A stretch of DNA of 64,000 nt from CBDFNC01 sp965249895 (GCA_965249895.1 CBDFNC010000004.1:1426001-1490000), one strand, 5' to 3'; positions 36,887 through 45,905 are shown, numbered from the stretch's first letter. Made by a program: numbers and translations. Notes: generated from the sequence alone by a model not told the origin.

Positions 36887-37579
36887 ATGAGTTTTAACCG
36901 ATACCAGTCATTGCATTTATCCGTGCCAATGAGCGAGCAGTTGAAAAACTACGCGGCTCCCCATTGGCAACAGGCTGTGACTCATGATTTTACCCAGCAA
37001 CTGGGTGATGACTCCTTGCCGGATGGAGTATATGCACGTTATCTGGTGCAGGATTACGCTTTTATTGAAACCTTGGTAAACCTGGTTGCCAGAGCCATTG
37101 CCGCTGCGCCTTCAATGAAACAAAAATCTGTCCTCTCCGGGTTTCTGGCCGCGCTAACCAGCGAAGAAAACAGCTATTTTCTTCGCTCTTTTACCGCGTT
37201 AGGCTTGGCGGAAGAAGATTATTTACAACCCAGCTTAACCCCGGTTAGCCAAGCAATTATCAGAGAATTTAACAGCGCATCTGCGGCGGGTTATCAAGAT
37301 GCCATAGTTGCTTTGTGTTGCGCGGAGTGGATCTATCTCACATGGAGTAAGGCTCAATCGGCTAAAAAACCCGCTCGATTTTATCTCAGGGAATGGATTG
37401 AGCTTCACCTTTTACCCGAATTCGAAACCTTTGTTCAATGGTTACGCCACGAAGTGGACAGCTTTACACAGCTAGATACCGCAAGCAAAGAAAGGCTGGC
37501 CGAGCGGTTTGTCACAGTAGCGAGCTTAGAGCATCAATTTTTCAGCGCGTCTTTTAGTCAGCAACAGGAGCCTGCCTGA
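36887..37579 (+). CDS. TenA-family protein without the catalytic cysteine
   Basis: The 230-residue helical protein is a TenA/thiaminase II relative (LVQDYAFIETLVNLVARAIAAAPS near 53, ALTSEENSYF near 89, IVALCCAEWIYLTWSKA near 140, YLREWIELH). The residue matching the TenA nucleophile Cys135, two before the conserved aromatic, is Ala146 here, followed by Glu147. This is a TenA_E-like or non-canonical active site. It may hydrolyse aminopyrimidine intermediates rather than act as thiaminase. It overlaps the next gene by one base. Confidence 0.85.
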   Translation: MSFNRYQSLHLSVPMSEQLKNYAAPHWQQAVTHDFTQQLGDDSLPDGVYARYLVQDYAFIETLVNLVARAIAAAPSMKQKSVLSGFLAALTSEENSYFLRSFTALGLAEEDYLQPSLTPVSQAIIREFNSASAAGYQDAIVALCCAEWIYLTWSKAQSAKKPARFYLREWIELHLLPEFETFVQWLRHEVDSFTQLDTASKERLAERFVTVASLEHQFFSASFSQQQEPA

Positions 37580-38241
37580 TGTCAATATTCGAACGATTTA
37601 AAGCCAGTTGCCAGCATGACTGGAACGCATACATGCAGCATGATTTTGTCCGTCAGCTTGGTCGTGCAAGTCTGCCCGAGGCCAGTTTTGCACACTATTT
37701 AAAGCAAGATTACCTTTTTCTTATCCAGTTTACCCGGGCCTGGGGCCTGGCCATTTACAAAACATCTGATCTGGAGGCGATGCGCTACGCTCAAGCCGGT
37801 TTAAACGCCATGCTCGATACCGAAATCAAGCTGCATGTAGATTATTGTGCAGGCTGGGGGATCGACGAAACTGAGCTAGCCGCCCTACCAGAAGCGGCCG
37901 CAACCGTCGCTTACACCCGTTACGTGCTGGACTGTGGATTGGCCGGTGACTTGGTGGACCTGCACGTGGCGTTAGCGCCCTGTATTCTCGGCTATGGCGA
38001 AATAGCCCGTTGGCTGGCCGAGCAATCATTTACCCAGCGCGAGGGGAACCCTTACAATCCGTGGATAAACATGTACTTAAGCGAGGACTACCAACAAGTG
38101 GTACAAGCAGAGTTGACCTTATTAGACAAACTTTGTGCGGACCTGCCGGAAAAACGTTTGCAGCAACTTGAACAGGTGTTCCGCACCGCTACCCGTATGG
38201 AAGTCAGTTTTTGGCAAATGGGCCTGGATAGGACAGATTAG
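37579..38241 (+). CDS. tenA: TenA-family thiaminase II / aminopyrimidine aminohydrolase
   Basis: The 220-residue protein keeps the TenA_C active site: Cys135 in VALAPCILGYGEIARWL, with SLPEASFAHYLKQDYLFLIQFTRAW at the start and NPYNPWINMYLSEDYQ toward the end. TenA converts aminomethyl-pyrimidine to HMP and can cleave thiamine. It starts on the stop codon of the first TenA-like gene (TGATG), so both are co-translated. Two different TenA types in tandem suggest successive deformylation/deamination steps on imported precursors. Confidence 0.93.
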   Translation: MSIFERFKASCQHDWNAYMQHDFVRQLGRASLPEASFAHYLKQDYLFLIQFTRAWGLAIYKTSDLEAMRYAQAGLNAMLDTEIKLHVDYCAGWGIDETELAALPEAAATVAYTRYVLDCGLAGDLVDLHVALAPCILGYGEIARWLAEQSFTQREGNPYNPWINMYLSEDYQQVVQAELTLLDKLCADLPEKRLQQLEQVFRTATRMEVSFWQMGLDRTD

Positions 38242-38267
38242 GGACCGGCCAAACCTGGGTAACAGAT

Positions 38268-38362
38268 CCGGAGGGTCGGTAGGAGCCGAACCCATCTCAG
38301 GGATGAGATGTAAAGCGCATGGATGCACGTTTGGCGAACCTTGTGGGCACTGACTTCGCCCT
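38268..38362. other. Intergenic block of three hairpins after tenA
   Basis: Three stems follow one another: GGGTCGG...CCGAACCC (38273-38293), CATCTC...GAGATG (38293-38310) and GGCGAA...TTCGCC (38334-38360). None has a T-run. The block may end the thi operon, act as an RNA stabiliser or be a dispersed repeat. Confidence 0.4.
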
Positions 38363-38373
38363 CTTCACTTATA

Positions 38374-38441
38374 GAGAGGCATCTGCTCCACAAAGATCGT
38401 CACAATTGTTACCCTTACCCCCGTTATTTTGTGGGTTCCAC
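38374..38441. repeat. Left long inverted repeat of the 38.4-41.3 kb cassette
   Basis: ACAATTGTTACCCTTA (38402-38417) is perfectly repeated in inverse orientation at 41220-41235. The similarity continues inward (GTTATTTTGTGGGTTCC against GTTATTTGATGGGTTCC) and weakly outward (CACAAAG against TACAAAG), about 65 bases in all. The repeats bound two genes and an IS4 element. Confidence 0.75.
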
Positions 38442-38528
38442 AGATTAGCATACCCGTTGATTGTTTTATTAACCTCTGCTCTCACCCGTTAGCCAAGGGT
38501 AAGAGCTATAGGTAAACCCGTTATTACC

Positions 38529-39110
38529 CTAAAAATTAGCCTTTATCTTACCCACAAAATTTTCAATATTTGTGCTGGTAAGACTTTCACTTTTATAAAG
38601 CGATAGCATTTTAAAATCACAATTTTTCGCACACGCACCCAGTAACGCGATTTTCAACACTTTTTTAACCGGCTTTCTGAGTACAAAAAAATCTACCCAC
38701 CAGGGTGAGCCTAAGGTAGTCACCACTTTCATCTCTTTCAGATTATCCAAACACTGTTTGATCGGACCAAAATCTGATGCATGTTCATAGGCATGCCCGG
38801 GCGCCCAGACTCTGTCAAACCAACCTTTTAATATTGCGGGAAAACCAAACCACCAAGTAGGGAAAATTAACACCAAGGATTCAGCTTGTTTTAATTGTGC
38901 AATATCGCTTTGCACTAGATTTGTATCGAATTGACGTTGGTAATAACTCTTTCTTTCATCTTCGGTTAAAACCGGGTTGAAGTTTTCCTTATAAAGGTTT
39001 TTAACCGTTACCTTATACCCTTTAGCTTCCAAATGAATTACCGTTTCTTCCGCCAAATAACTACAAAGGCTATGGTCTAAAGGGTGAGCTACAACTACTA
39101 AACAATTCAA
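38529..39110 (-). CDS. NAD(P)H quinone oxidoreductase-like flavodoxin-fold protein
   Basis: From a TTG start at 39110 the product is 193 residues: NCLVVVAHPLDHSLCSYLAE (FMN/FAD phosphate loop), DIAQLKQAESLVLIFPTWWFGFPAILKGWFDRVWAPGHAY and LKEMKVVTTLGSPWW, which is the MdaB/KefF/NQO1 family pattern. AAGGAG lies 6 bases before this TTG, whereas a start at 39182 has none and would add 24 unlike residues. It probably reduces quinones or electrophiles by two electrons. It is transcribed with the NTF2-like gene. A 7-bp hairpin overlaps its stop (AGGGTAA 38496 with TTACCCT 38524). Confidence 0.85.
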   Translation of the reverse strand: MNCLVVVAHPLDHSLCSYLAEETVIHLEAKGYKVTVKNLYKENFNPVLTEDERKSYYQRQFDTNLVQSDIAQLKQAESLVLIFPTWWFGFPAILKGWFDRVWAPGHAYEHASDFGPIKQCLDNLKEMKVVTTLGSPWWVDFFVLRKPVKKVLKIALLGACAKNCDFKMLSLYKSESLTSTNIENFVGKIKANF

Positions 39111-39213
39111 AAAGTACTCCTTGTCATTCCGGAAACCTGCCAAAAGGGGCGAAGTTTTGGTACCGACGTTTGTATAAATCACTAACGTATATGAGGCCGA
39201 TTGATATTCCTTA

Positions 39214-39588
39214 TTAGGCTACTAGACTCGAGTGGCCAGCAGATATTTGCCAAGCACCACTCTCTTTCCCCCACACTCGCGTAAAACGAAAATTAGCACT
39301 TGTTGGCTGACCTTTGTAGCTGCCCGAAATATTTGTAAGAACAGAGACAATAGCTACTTCTCCAGAAAATTTCATTACTTGATCGGACAAGCTCAGCTTG
39401 TTGATTTTAAAATCGCCCTTTCGGTGAGCTTCCAAGTCATTTTGCTTAGAAATAACCTGGCCCAAATGATTGGTGAATATTAAGCCAGGAGAGAGAAGTT
39501 CATCGAGCGCATCAACATCCGATGACAGCATTGCCAACTTCAATTTTTCTTCAACCGCTAGTATTTCATTTTTTCCTGTACTGTCCAT
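39214..39588 (-). CDS. NTF2-like (DUF4440/SnoaL-type) protein
   Basis: The 124-residue single-domain protein fits the DUF4440 pattern: VEEKLKLAMLSSDVDALDELLSPGLIFTNHLGQVISK and GQPTSANFRFTRVWGKESGAWQISAGH. Members often bind small hydrophobic molecules or catalyse isomerase-type reactions. No catalytic claim is made. AGGAG lies 8 bases before the ATG. The IS4 target duplication includes this ribosome site, so the insertion has left translation intact but cut the gene from its own upstream region. Confidence 0.8.
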   Translation of the reverse strand: MDSTGKNEILAVEEKLKLAMLSSDVDALDELLSPGLIFTNHLGQVISKQNDLEAHRKGDFKINKLSLSDQVMKFSGEVAIVSVLTNISGSYKGQPTSANFRFTRVWGKESGAWQISAGHSSLVA

Positions 39589-39605
39589 GGTGATGTCTCC
39601 TGACT

Positions 39606-41049
39606 CATTCGTAGGATCTTAAGGCGGGCTTGAGGATATAATTTTGAATATTAAGGGTTTTATATGTGCCTTGAATGTGATCAAATAGGTTTTTTCTGAG
39701 GAAACCTGACACAAACAAGACACTCATGAATATTATCAAAATTGGTAGAAAACTCAATGCGATCCTTAATAAAACAAATATCAGTCAACTCAGCCGTAGC
39801 ACTGGGTTCATAAAGCGGTTGCGGGAGCTGAAACCTGAATACCTCATCGCGGCGCTAATTCAGACTTTGGGAAGCAGAGATAAAGCCAACTTGGCCGATA
39901 TTCACCGCTGCTATGGGAAGCTCAGTGGCGACAATATTGAGTATAAGCCGTTTCACAATCAGCTTAAAAAATCGTCTCTGACCAACTTGTTGAAGCAGAT
40001 GGTCACTCAAGCTGCCGAGCAATGGTTGTTAACCCCTTTCCAGACTGCGATGCCCAGCAAATATCCGTTTCACTCCGTTCATATACATGACGGCAGTTCA
40101 CTGAAATTAAACGATGCCCTGGCCGGCGTTTTCCCGGGCCGCTTCACCAAAACGGCACCTGCCGCCATTGAGTTACACATGAGCATGGATCTCGCGACCG
40201 GTTCAATGAATTATCTCGATATAGCGGCTGACAAAGAGAGCGAGCGCCATTATATGCCATTTGCGAATGAGCTAAAGGGAACCCTCAGCTTGATGGACGC
40301 TGGATACTTCGACATAAGCTGGTGTCATGAGGCCGACCGAACGGGTGGCTACTATGTGATACGAACGAGCAATGCTATTAGTCCAGAAGTGATTGAAGCC
40401 ATTGATGAAAATGGTAAATTAGTGGATAAGTGGGCGGGTAAAAAGCTGAAAGAGCTGGCGCTGAAGGGCAGGAATTCGTTCGATTTGAGTGTTCGCTGGG
40501 CGAGAAAACCCGGCATATTCCGCCTGATCGCTTTTTGGGATCGCAAGACAAAAAAAGTCGGATTTCTCATTACTAATCTGAGTCGAAATGAATTCAGTAT
40601 AGCCGACATCCTTAATCTATACGGACTCCGCTGGCAGGTTGAGTTATTTTTCAAGGAGCTAAAATCACACAGTTGCCTGAAAACGGTAAACACGAAAGAT
40701 CCTCACATTGTGAAAAGCTTAGTCTGGGCCAGCATGCTGTCATTATTAATGAAGCGATATATAGCTTACTCAGCAGGAGTGGCACACGAGGTCATGATAT
40801 CGACACAGAAAGTGGCACGTTGTGGGGTGAGTTGGGTCGGTGATGTCATCACCAGCTTACTGAGTGGTAGGTCTCTCGGCGCAACGCTAGCAAGTACGCT
40901 AAGTTATTTGGCAAAAAATACGAGCAGGGCGCACCCGAAAAGGGATGGTGAAACTTTGCTGTTTAATCTTGGGCTGCCAACTTACCCACTGGGAGGGTGA
41001 TACAAGGGTGATACTAATACATAACATATTAGTTAAGTACTAACGAATG
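39606..41049 (+). mobile_element. Intact IS4-family element with 10-bp target duplication
   Basis: Terminal repeats CATTCGTAGGATCTTAA (39606-) and, reversed at the right end, CATTCGTTAGTACTTAA (ending 41049) match at 13 of 17 positions. The flanks carry the same 10 bases, TCTCCTGACT, at 39596-39605 and 41050-41059. This is the expected IS4-family duplication size. The element is 1,444 bp with one transposase gene. Confidence 0.9.
39726..41000 (+). CDS. IS4-family transposase
   Basis: The 424-residue DDE transposase has HSVHIHDGSSLKLN (first Asp, near residue 121), SLMDAGYFDIS (second Asp, near 190) and the YREK-like motif in YGLRWQVELFFKELKSHSCLK near residue 298 with the catalytic Glu. No frameshift or stop is present. 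With intact ends and a perfect target duplication, this copy inserted recently and may still move. Confidence 0.93.
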   Translation: MNIIKIGRKLNAILNKTNISQLSRSTGFIKRLRELKPEYLIAALIQTLGSRDKANLADIHRCYGKLSGDNIEYKPFHNQLKKSSLTNLLKQMVTQAAEQWLLTPFQTAMPSKYPFHSVHIHDGSSLKLNDALAGVFPGRFTKTAPAAIELHMSMDLATGSMNYLDIAADKESERHYMPFANELKGTLSLMDAGYFDISWCHEADRTGGYYVIRTSNAISPEVIEAIDENGKLVDKWAGKKLKELALKGRNSFDLSVRWARKPGIFRLIAFWDRKTKKVGFLITNLSRNEFSIADILNLYGLRWQVELFFKELKSHSCLKTVNTKDPHIVKSLVWASMLSLLMKRYIAYSAGVAHEVMISTQKVARCGVSWVGDVITSLLSGRSLGATLASTLSYLAKNTSRAHPKRDGETLLFNLGLPTYPLGG

Positions 41050-41059
41050 TCTCCTGACT

Positions 41060-41271
41060 AACCTAGGCTGGCTTTATAGCACACTCGTTTACATTGTCCG
41101 GTTACCCGTTGGTGCTATCAAATAAATGCAAGTCATTGTATCAGAAGCTATTTTTTACTCAACAACCAAATGGGTACTTTCCAAAATAGTTATTGGGGGA
41201 ACCCATCAAATAACCTGTCTAAGGGTAACAATTGTTGCGCCCTTTGTAGATACCATCTCTCCGAACCGGCT
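41060..41271. other. Original upstream region of the NTF2-like gene, and right long inverted repeat
   Basis: No gene is seen. The IS4 insertion moved this stretch away from the NTF2-like gene, so it probably holds that gene's former promoter. Positions 41196-41262 are the right copy of the long inverted repeat whose left copy is at 38374-38441 (core TAAGGGTAACAATTGT, 41220-41235). Confidence 0.6.
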
Positions 41272-41717
41272 TCAAGGGGATATTAATCCCATTTGAGGCT
41301 GGTATTCGCGTTGATGCTTAACCACACCAAAAAAAATTCCTACCAATTTGCGCATCGCTGCACAAATAGCCTGCATTTTGGTTTTTCCATTTTTTAATAA
41401 TCGTAAATATTGTGCTCTTACTTGTGGGTTATGCTGGCAAGCGACAACTGCCGCCATATACAATTTGGCCCTGAGCCGACCCGGTCCGCGCTTACTCATT
41501 GTCGAACGTCCTTTCAAGGCTCCTGATTCATGATGGATAGGAACGATACCGAGATAAGCCGAGGCCTGCCTACCTGATAAGAACTTTTTACTGCTAAACA
41601 GAGATAGCAACTCTCGAGAAACAACGTTCCCCACACCTTTGATACTCAGTATCAGTAATAATTGACGGTCTTTATACATTTGTGGGTCACAACCACTGAT
41701 ATGGTCATCGATATCCT
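41272..41717 (-). pseudogene. IS110-family transposase C-terminal fragment
   Basis: The minus strand encodes the C-terminal domain of an IS110-family transposase: LLLILSIKGVGNVVSRELLSLF, ASAYLGIVPIHHESG and the serine-bearing STMSKRGPGRLRAKLYMAAVVA, to the stop. The N-terminal DEDD domain is missing because the sequence breaks into an IS66 fragment at 41718. Its sequence differs from the complete IS110 element at 24829, so it is a separate lineage. Confidence 0.85.
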
Positions 41718-42410
41718 GATGGTTATGTTGCTTATAGCCGAACTGTCGCACAACTAAACCAGCAGGCAACCAAAATCACCCACGCGACTTGTTGGGATCA
41801 CGCCAGACGCACCTTCGAAAAAGCGCTGAGCATGGAGCCGGCAGCAGCATAGTCAGCCCTTAATCAGATAGCTGCATTATATCAAATCGAGAAAAAGATT
41901 AAGAAAACCATCACGGATGGCGACAAAGCACTGGCTTATCGGCAAAAGTACAGTGAGCCTGTGGTTCATGCCTTTTTCAAGTGGGTCTATAAACAAAGAC
42001 AACGACCTGAACTATTGCCTTCTAATCCATTGAGCAAGGCACTGGCTTATGTGCATGAGCGTGAAGCTGAACTAAGCGTATTCCTCGGCAACCCCAATGT
42101 GCCGCTGGATACCAACCACCTGGAACGCTCGCTCAGGGTGATCCCTATGGGTAGAAAAAACTATTTATTCTGCTGGAGTGAACTGGGTGCAGAGCAACTT
42201 GGCATACTACAAAGCCTGATGGTGACCTGCCGATTACACGGCATCAACCCATATCACTATTTGGTGGATGTACTACAGCGAGTGGGCCTACACCCGGCCT
42301 CACAAGTTGAGGAGTTAACCCCTCTCGTTTGGAAAACCAAATTCGCGGACAATTTTTTAACCTCTGATTTGGCCTAGTTGGGGAGATCTACCCCCGGAAT
42401 GATCGCTTAC
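41718..42410 (+). pseudogene. IS66-family 3' fragment (tnpC end plus right terminus)
   Basis: This 693-bp stretch is nearly identical to 52274-52965 of the complete IS66 copy, starting at GATGGTTATG and ending with the terminus GAATGATCGCTTAC at 42410. It encodes the last ~215 residues of the transposase (YLFCWSELGAEQLGIL, LEELTPL) but has CAG changed to TAG near 41859, so it is dead. It forms a direct repeat with the copy at 50769-52965 around the siderophore genes. Confidence 0.9.
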
Positions 42411-42621
42411 CACCCAACATCATCCGGGTGATAACTTAAGTGATTCACTACCTTGGAACGTAAAGTTGAACGAGGCTGCACAAGGCCCCACTGGTTAATT
42501 AGGCGCTTACCTTTATATATTCGCTCGTTATCAGCTCCTCTGGTTGTAGATCTAAAGCAACATTGGCTATTTGCGACCCAAGAGTGCGTACTTCCAGATC
42601 CGACAGAAAAATCACTATTCC
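42411..42621. other. Intergenic region between the IS66 fragment and siderophore ATPase gene
   Basis: No gene is seen. The bases next to the ATPase stop codon show no clear terminator. Confidence 0.35.
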
Positions 42622-43434
42622 TTATTTCCCAAGTGGTACAATCAATGGGGTATGACTTACAGGGTCATCAATAATAACACTATCCAAACCAAAGACTTGC
42701 TTGACCAACGCAGCATCAATCAAGGCTTTAGGTTCACCTTGCGCAACGATTTCTCCACCAGAAAATGCAATAAGGTGATCCGCATATCGGCAGGCTTGGT
42801 TCAAATCATGCAGAACAGCCACGATCGTATGATTCTTTTCTCTGTTTAGGCTTCGGAACAGTTCTAAAAGATCAATCTGGTGTGCCACATCCAAGTATGT
42901 AGTCGGTTCATCAAGTAATACGATAGGCGTTTTCTGAGCCAACACCATTGCAATCCAAACACGTTGTTTCTGACCACCTGAAAGCTCGTCCACCTGTCTC
43001 TCGGCTAACTCTGTTATCCCTGTATCTCCCATAGCCAGAAAGACAGCTGCTTGATCTTCTAGACTCCACTGCTTGAAGAGCTTTTGGTGCGGATACCGAC
43101 CACGTGCCACCAAATCAATCACTCGAATACCATCAGGCGCTTGTGAGCTTTGAGGAAGTAACCCCAATTCTCTTGCCAAATCTTTTGCGGGCACTTTCTG
43201 AATGTTTTTCCCATCAAGGCAAATTTGCCCTTCTGAAGGTTTTAACAACCGGCACAAGCTCCTAAGCAAGGTCGATTTACCACATCCATTGGGTCCAACA
43301 ATAACGGTAAACTTCCCTTCTGGGATATTGAGTTCGAGATCTTCACAGATAACTCGATTTTCATAGGCGAGTTTGAGGTTTTCGCCCTTTAGCCGAAATG
43401 ACGTGCTGGCTTTAGTTGGTATGGATAGGGTCAT
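42622..43434 (-). CDS. Siderophore ABC transporter ATPase (FecE/FepC type)
   Basis: The 270-residue ATPase has Walker A IVGPNGCGKSTLLRSL, Q-loop LLPQSSQAPDGI, signature ELSGGQKQRVWIAMVLAQ, and Walker B IVLLDEPTTYLDVAHQID, the pattern of iron-siderophore importers. It is the last gene of the minus-strand uptake cluster and is separated from the permease genes by 357 bases, so it may have its own promoter. The gene order (receptor, binding protein, permease, permease, ATPase) resembles the vibrioferrin-type pvuABCDE cluster, but the siderophore cannot be named. Confidence 0.9.
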   Translation of the reverse strand: MTLSIPTKASTSFRLKGENLKLAYENRVICEDLELNIPEGKFTVIVGPNGCGKSTLLRSLCRLLKPSEGQICLDGKNIQKVPAKDLARELGLLPQSSQAPDGIRVIDLVARGRYPHQKLFKQWSLEDQAAVFLAMGDTGITELAERQVDELSGGQKQRVWIAMVLAQKTPIVLLDEPTTYLDVAHQIDLLELFRSLNREKNHTIVAVLHDLNQACRYADHLIAFSGGEIVAQGEPKALIDAALVKQVFGLDSVIIDDPVSHTPLIVPLGK

Positions 43435-43791
43435 AAATTCCTTACTTAACGTTATTTAAACAACAAAGAAGCATCAAAGTTACGCTCCTCTTAATACTCC
43501 TCAAACGCAACGATTTCTTATTGTATGGTTGCTAATGTACGACGAGCGTTACACAATTTCGGATTCGATCACACGATCTTTGATCACTCTGAGTAACTGC
43601 TCACCCTTAGCTAGCAAGGGATGGTCTTGGGGGAATATCGGTGTAGACCAAAGCACATTGTTGAAAAATCAAATACTGCTACATCAGGCTTTAATTGCTT
43701 GGGCAGATTAAATTCAATTGTTTACTCTATTCTCAAGAAAGCTTAATGCAAATCATACTCATTTATATTTAATCCAAATAATTATCAATTC
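43435..43791. other. Gap between siderophore permease and ATPase genes
   Basis: No intact gene. On the minus strand 43565-43680 shows a possible coding scrap (HPLLAKGEQLLRVIKDRV) that I do not recognise, broken by stops. AAATAATTATCAAT at 43776-43789 resembles a half-conserved Fur box and could serve a separate promoter for the ATPase gene. Confidence 0.4.
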
Positions 43792-44886
43792 CTAAAACTG
43801 TCGAGACCGTGTAAGTAACCAAATCAGATAAATACCGCCCACAATACCCGTCATCCGACCTATCGGTACACTAGCTTGAAACGGCAACCACTGAATCAGT
43901 ACGTCCGCTGTCAAGACCAGTAATGACCCCATAAGTGCAGAAGAGAAAAGTGAAAGTGCTCGCGACTGCCTTAATCGACTGACTAACTGAGGAGCAGCGA
44001 GAGCGATAAATGCGATAGGACCCGCAGCACCTGTTGCAAATGCGGCCAAGACCACTGCGAAAAAAATCATTGAAAGACGAACCCGCTCAACTCGAATTCC
44101 CAGTTGAGTTGCAATATCATCCCCCATTTCTATCATGGCAAGTGCGCGCTTTAAGACCATCATGATAGGCAATAGAAGCACCACACCAATCAGCACAGGA
44201 TAAACATGTGTCCATGTTCTGGCATGCAGAGAGCCCGCAAGCCAAAGGTTCGCCATAATTGCACTATCCAGATTGCCCTTTACGAGCATTAACCCATTAA
44301 GCGCGCTGAGAATTGACCCAATACCAATTCCCGTCAGTATTAAGCGATACCCTCCAACTACCCCAGCTTTTACTGCCAGCAGGTAAACGATAACAGCAGT
44401 AATAACTCCACCTATAATAGCGGCTAGCGCGACTTCAAGAGCCCCTTGTTCAAACAAGACTATCTGCACGATTGCCCCTGTTGCAGCACCTGTCGTAAAA
44501 CCAATGACATCCGGTGAGCCTAGCGCATTTCTTGAGACAGACTGGAAAACAGCGCCAGAAATTCCCAAAGCAGCACCAACAAACACAGCGGTAAGAACTT
44601 TAGGTAACCTGATATTAAGGATTATCCTATCTTTTACCCCACCCTCGCCTATTCCGAGTATTGCATCTACCACCTGAATCAATGAGATATTGAACTTACC
44701 CAACGTCATGGAGTACGTTGCAATCGCGCAAACGAAGACCAATAATACTAATGCGACAATAATGTGCAGAGGCTGATAAGACAGGGAAAACTGACCTAGG
44801 CACCAGACATAACCAGCGCCTGGAGTTTGAAGACCCTTCGTTTGAAGAGGATAACGTCGATTCATCATAGTAGGGAAATCTTCCAA
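43792..44886 (-). CDS. Siderophore ABC transporter permease (FecCD family)
   Basis: The 364-residue protein has about nine or ten membrane segments and FecCD signatures: RLPKVLTAVFVGAALGISGAVFQSVSRNALGSPDVIGFTTGA near residue 95, GAAGPIAFIALAAPQLVSRL near 290. It forms the inner-membrane channel together with the permease encoded upstream, with which it overlaps by 22 bases. An N-terminal extension of ~35 residues before the first membrane helix may mean the true start is an internal codon. Confidence 0.9.
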   Translation of the reverse strand: MEDFPTMMNRRYPLQTKGLQTPGAGYVWCLGQFSLSYQPLHIIVALVLLVFVCAIATYSMTLGKFNISLIQVVDAILGIGEGGVKDRIILNIRLPKVLTAVFVGAALGISGAVFQSVSRNALGSPDVIGFTTGAATGAIVQIVLFEQGALEVALAAIIGGVITAVIVYLLAVKAGVVGGYRLILTGIGIGSILSALNGLMLVKGNLDSAIMANLWLAGSLHARTWTHVYPVLIGVVLLLPIMMVLKRALAMIEMGDDIATQLGIRVERVRLSMIFFAVVLAAFATGAAGPIAFIALAAPQLVSRLRQSRALSLFSSALMGSLLVLTADVLIQWLPFQASVPIGRMTGIVGGIYLIWLLTRSRQF

Positions 44887-45905
44887 CGTCTCACCAGAAA
44901 CACAAAGAATGGTCCACCAATCAAGGCGATCATGATTCCTACGCTGATCTCATTAGGGTACCCAACGACTCGTCCTAAAACATCGGCAACCACAGCCAGA
45001 GTAGACGCAATCAGCAAAGAAAATGGCATTAACCATTTGTGATCAGGCCCAGAAATCATACGAGCGATATGGGGCGCGGTAAGCCCGACAAAGCTTATAG
45101 GGCCAGCGGCAGCCGTGGATGCACCAGCAAGAATGATAATGGCAGCAGAAGCCAAACACCATATCCTCACTGGATTGACCCCGAGAGCACGGCCAATATC
45201 TTCTCCCAGAGACACGGTATCTAGAGCCTTGCTCAAAGAAAACGCGATAGCGAGCCCAATAACAATTAACATTGAGGTAGGAATCAAGACATCGTAACCA
45301 CGCCCTTGAAAAGAACCCACTGACCAGTGACGATACTGATCAAACACCATTTCGTGACTATTGATAGTAATCATATGAGTAAGTGCCAGCAAAACAACAG
45401 ATAATGCCGTCCCTGCCAGTACTACCCTGACTGGGTTTACCCCTTTATTAACACCGGCAAGTACAAAAACACCCGCCCCTGCAATTGCCGCGCCTAACAA
45501 ACCAAACCACATTAGATAGGCTATGTCGTATATGCCCATGAACGCAATAGTAGAGACAACCGCAACGGTTGCTCCCGCATTCACACCCAATACCCCTGGG
45601 TCGGCCAAAGGGTTTCGTGTTAACCCTTGCATAATCACGCCCGAGACACCGAGTGATCCTCCAACAACTATGGCGAGAAGCGTTCTAGGAATTCGAAGGT
45701 GCACAACCAACAGATGATCACTATTACTTTGATCAAATGACAAAATAGCATCCATGGTCACAGAGGGTAAGACAGTGTGTGTTCCAATAAAAATACTGAG
45801 ACAAGAGACAACAACTAGCAGTACCATTCCAGTTAAGAGCCAGAACCGCCTTTGGGTATCCCTCACTTCTTTAAATATTCCCGCAGGATGCTCCATTGCA
45901 GTCAT
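44865..45905 (-). CDS. Siderophore ABC transporter permease (FecCD family)
   Basis: The 346-residue protein is the second FecCD-type permease: HLRIPRTLLAIVVGGSLGVSGVIMQGLTRNPLADPGVLGVNAGA near residue 70 and AAGPISFVGLTAPHIARMISGPDHKWLMP near 270. It lies 19 bases after the binding protein gene and overlaps the other permease gene. The pair forms a heterodimer in this family. Confidence 0.92.
   Translation of the reverse strand: MTAMEHPAGIFKEVRDTQRRFWLLTGMVLLVVVSCLSIFIGTHTVLPSVTMDAILSFDQSNSDHLLVVHLRIPRTLLAIVVGGSLGVSGVIMQGLTRNPLADPGVLGVNAGATVAVVSTIAFMGIYDIAYLMWFGLLGAAIAGAGVFVLAGVNKGVNPVRVVLAGTALSVVLLALTHMITINSHEMVFDQYRHWSVGSFQGRGYDVLIPTSMLIVIGLAIAFSLSKALDTVSLGEDIGRALGVNPVRIWCLASAAIIILAGASTAAAGPISFVGLTAPHIARMISGPDHKWLMPFSLLIASTLAVVADVLGRVVGYPNEISVGIMIALIGGPFFVFLVRRWKISLL

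Noticed and set aside
38374..41262. Integron gene cassette with attC sites
   Set aside because: The flanking repeats are inverted rather than direct and lack the paired RYYYAAC/GTTRRRY cores.
41718..41769. N-terminal residues of the minus-strand IS110 frame
   Set aside because: These codons are antisense IS66 sequence joined by the element boundary, not part of the IS110 transposase.
42453..42849. Two overlapping plus-strand frames at the end of the ATPase gene
   Set aside because: They are mostly antisense to the ATPase gene and lack start signals.
43529..43711. 60-codon plus-strand frame between siderophore genes
   Set aside because: No ribosome site or domain; orientation is opposite to the operon.
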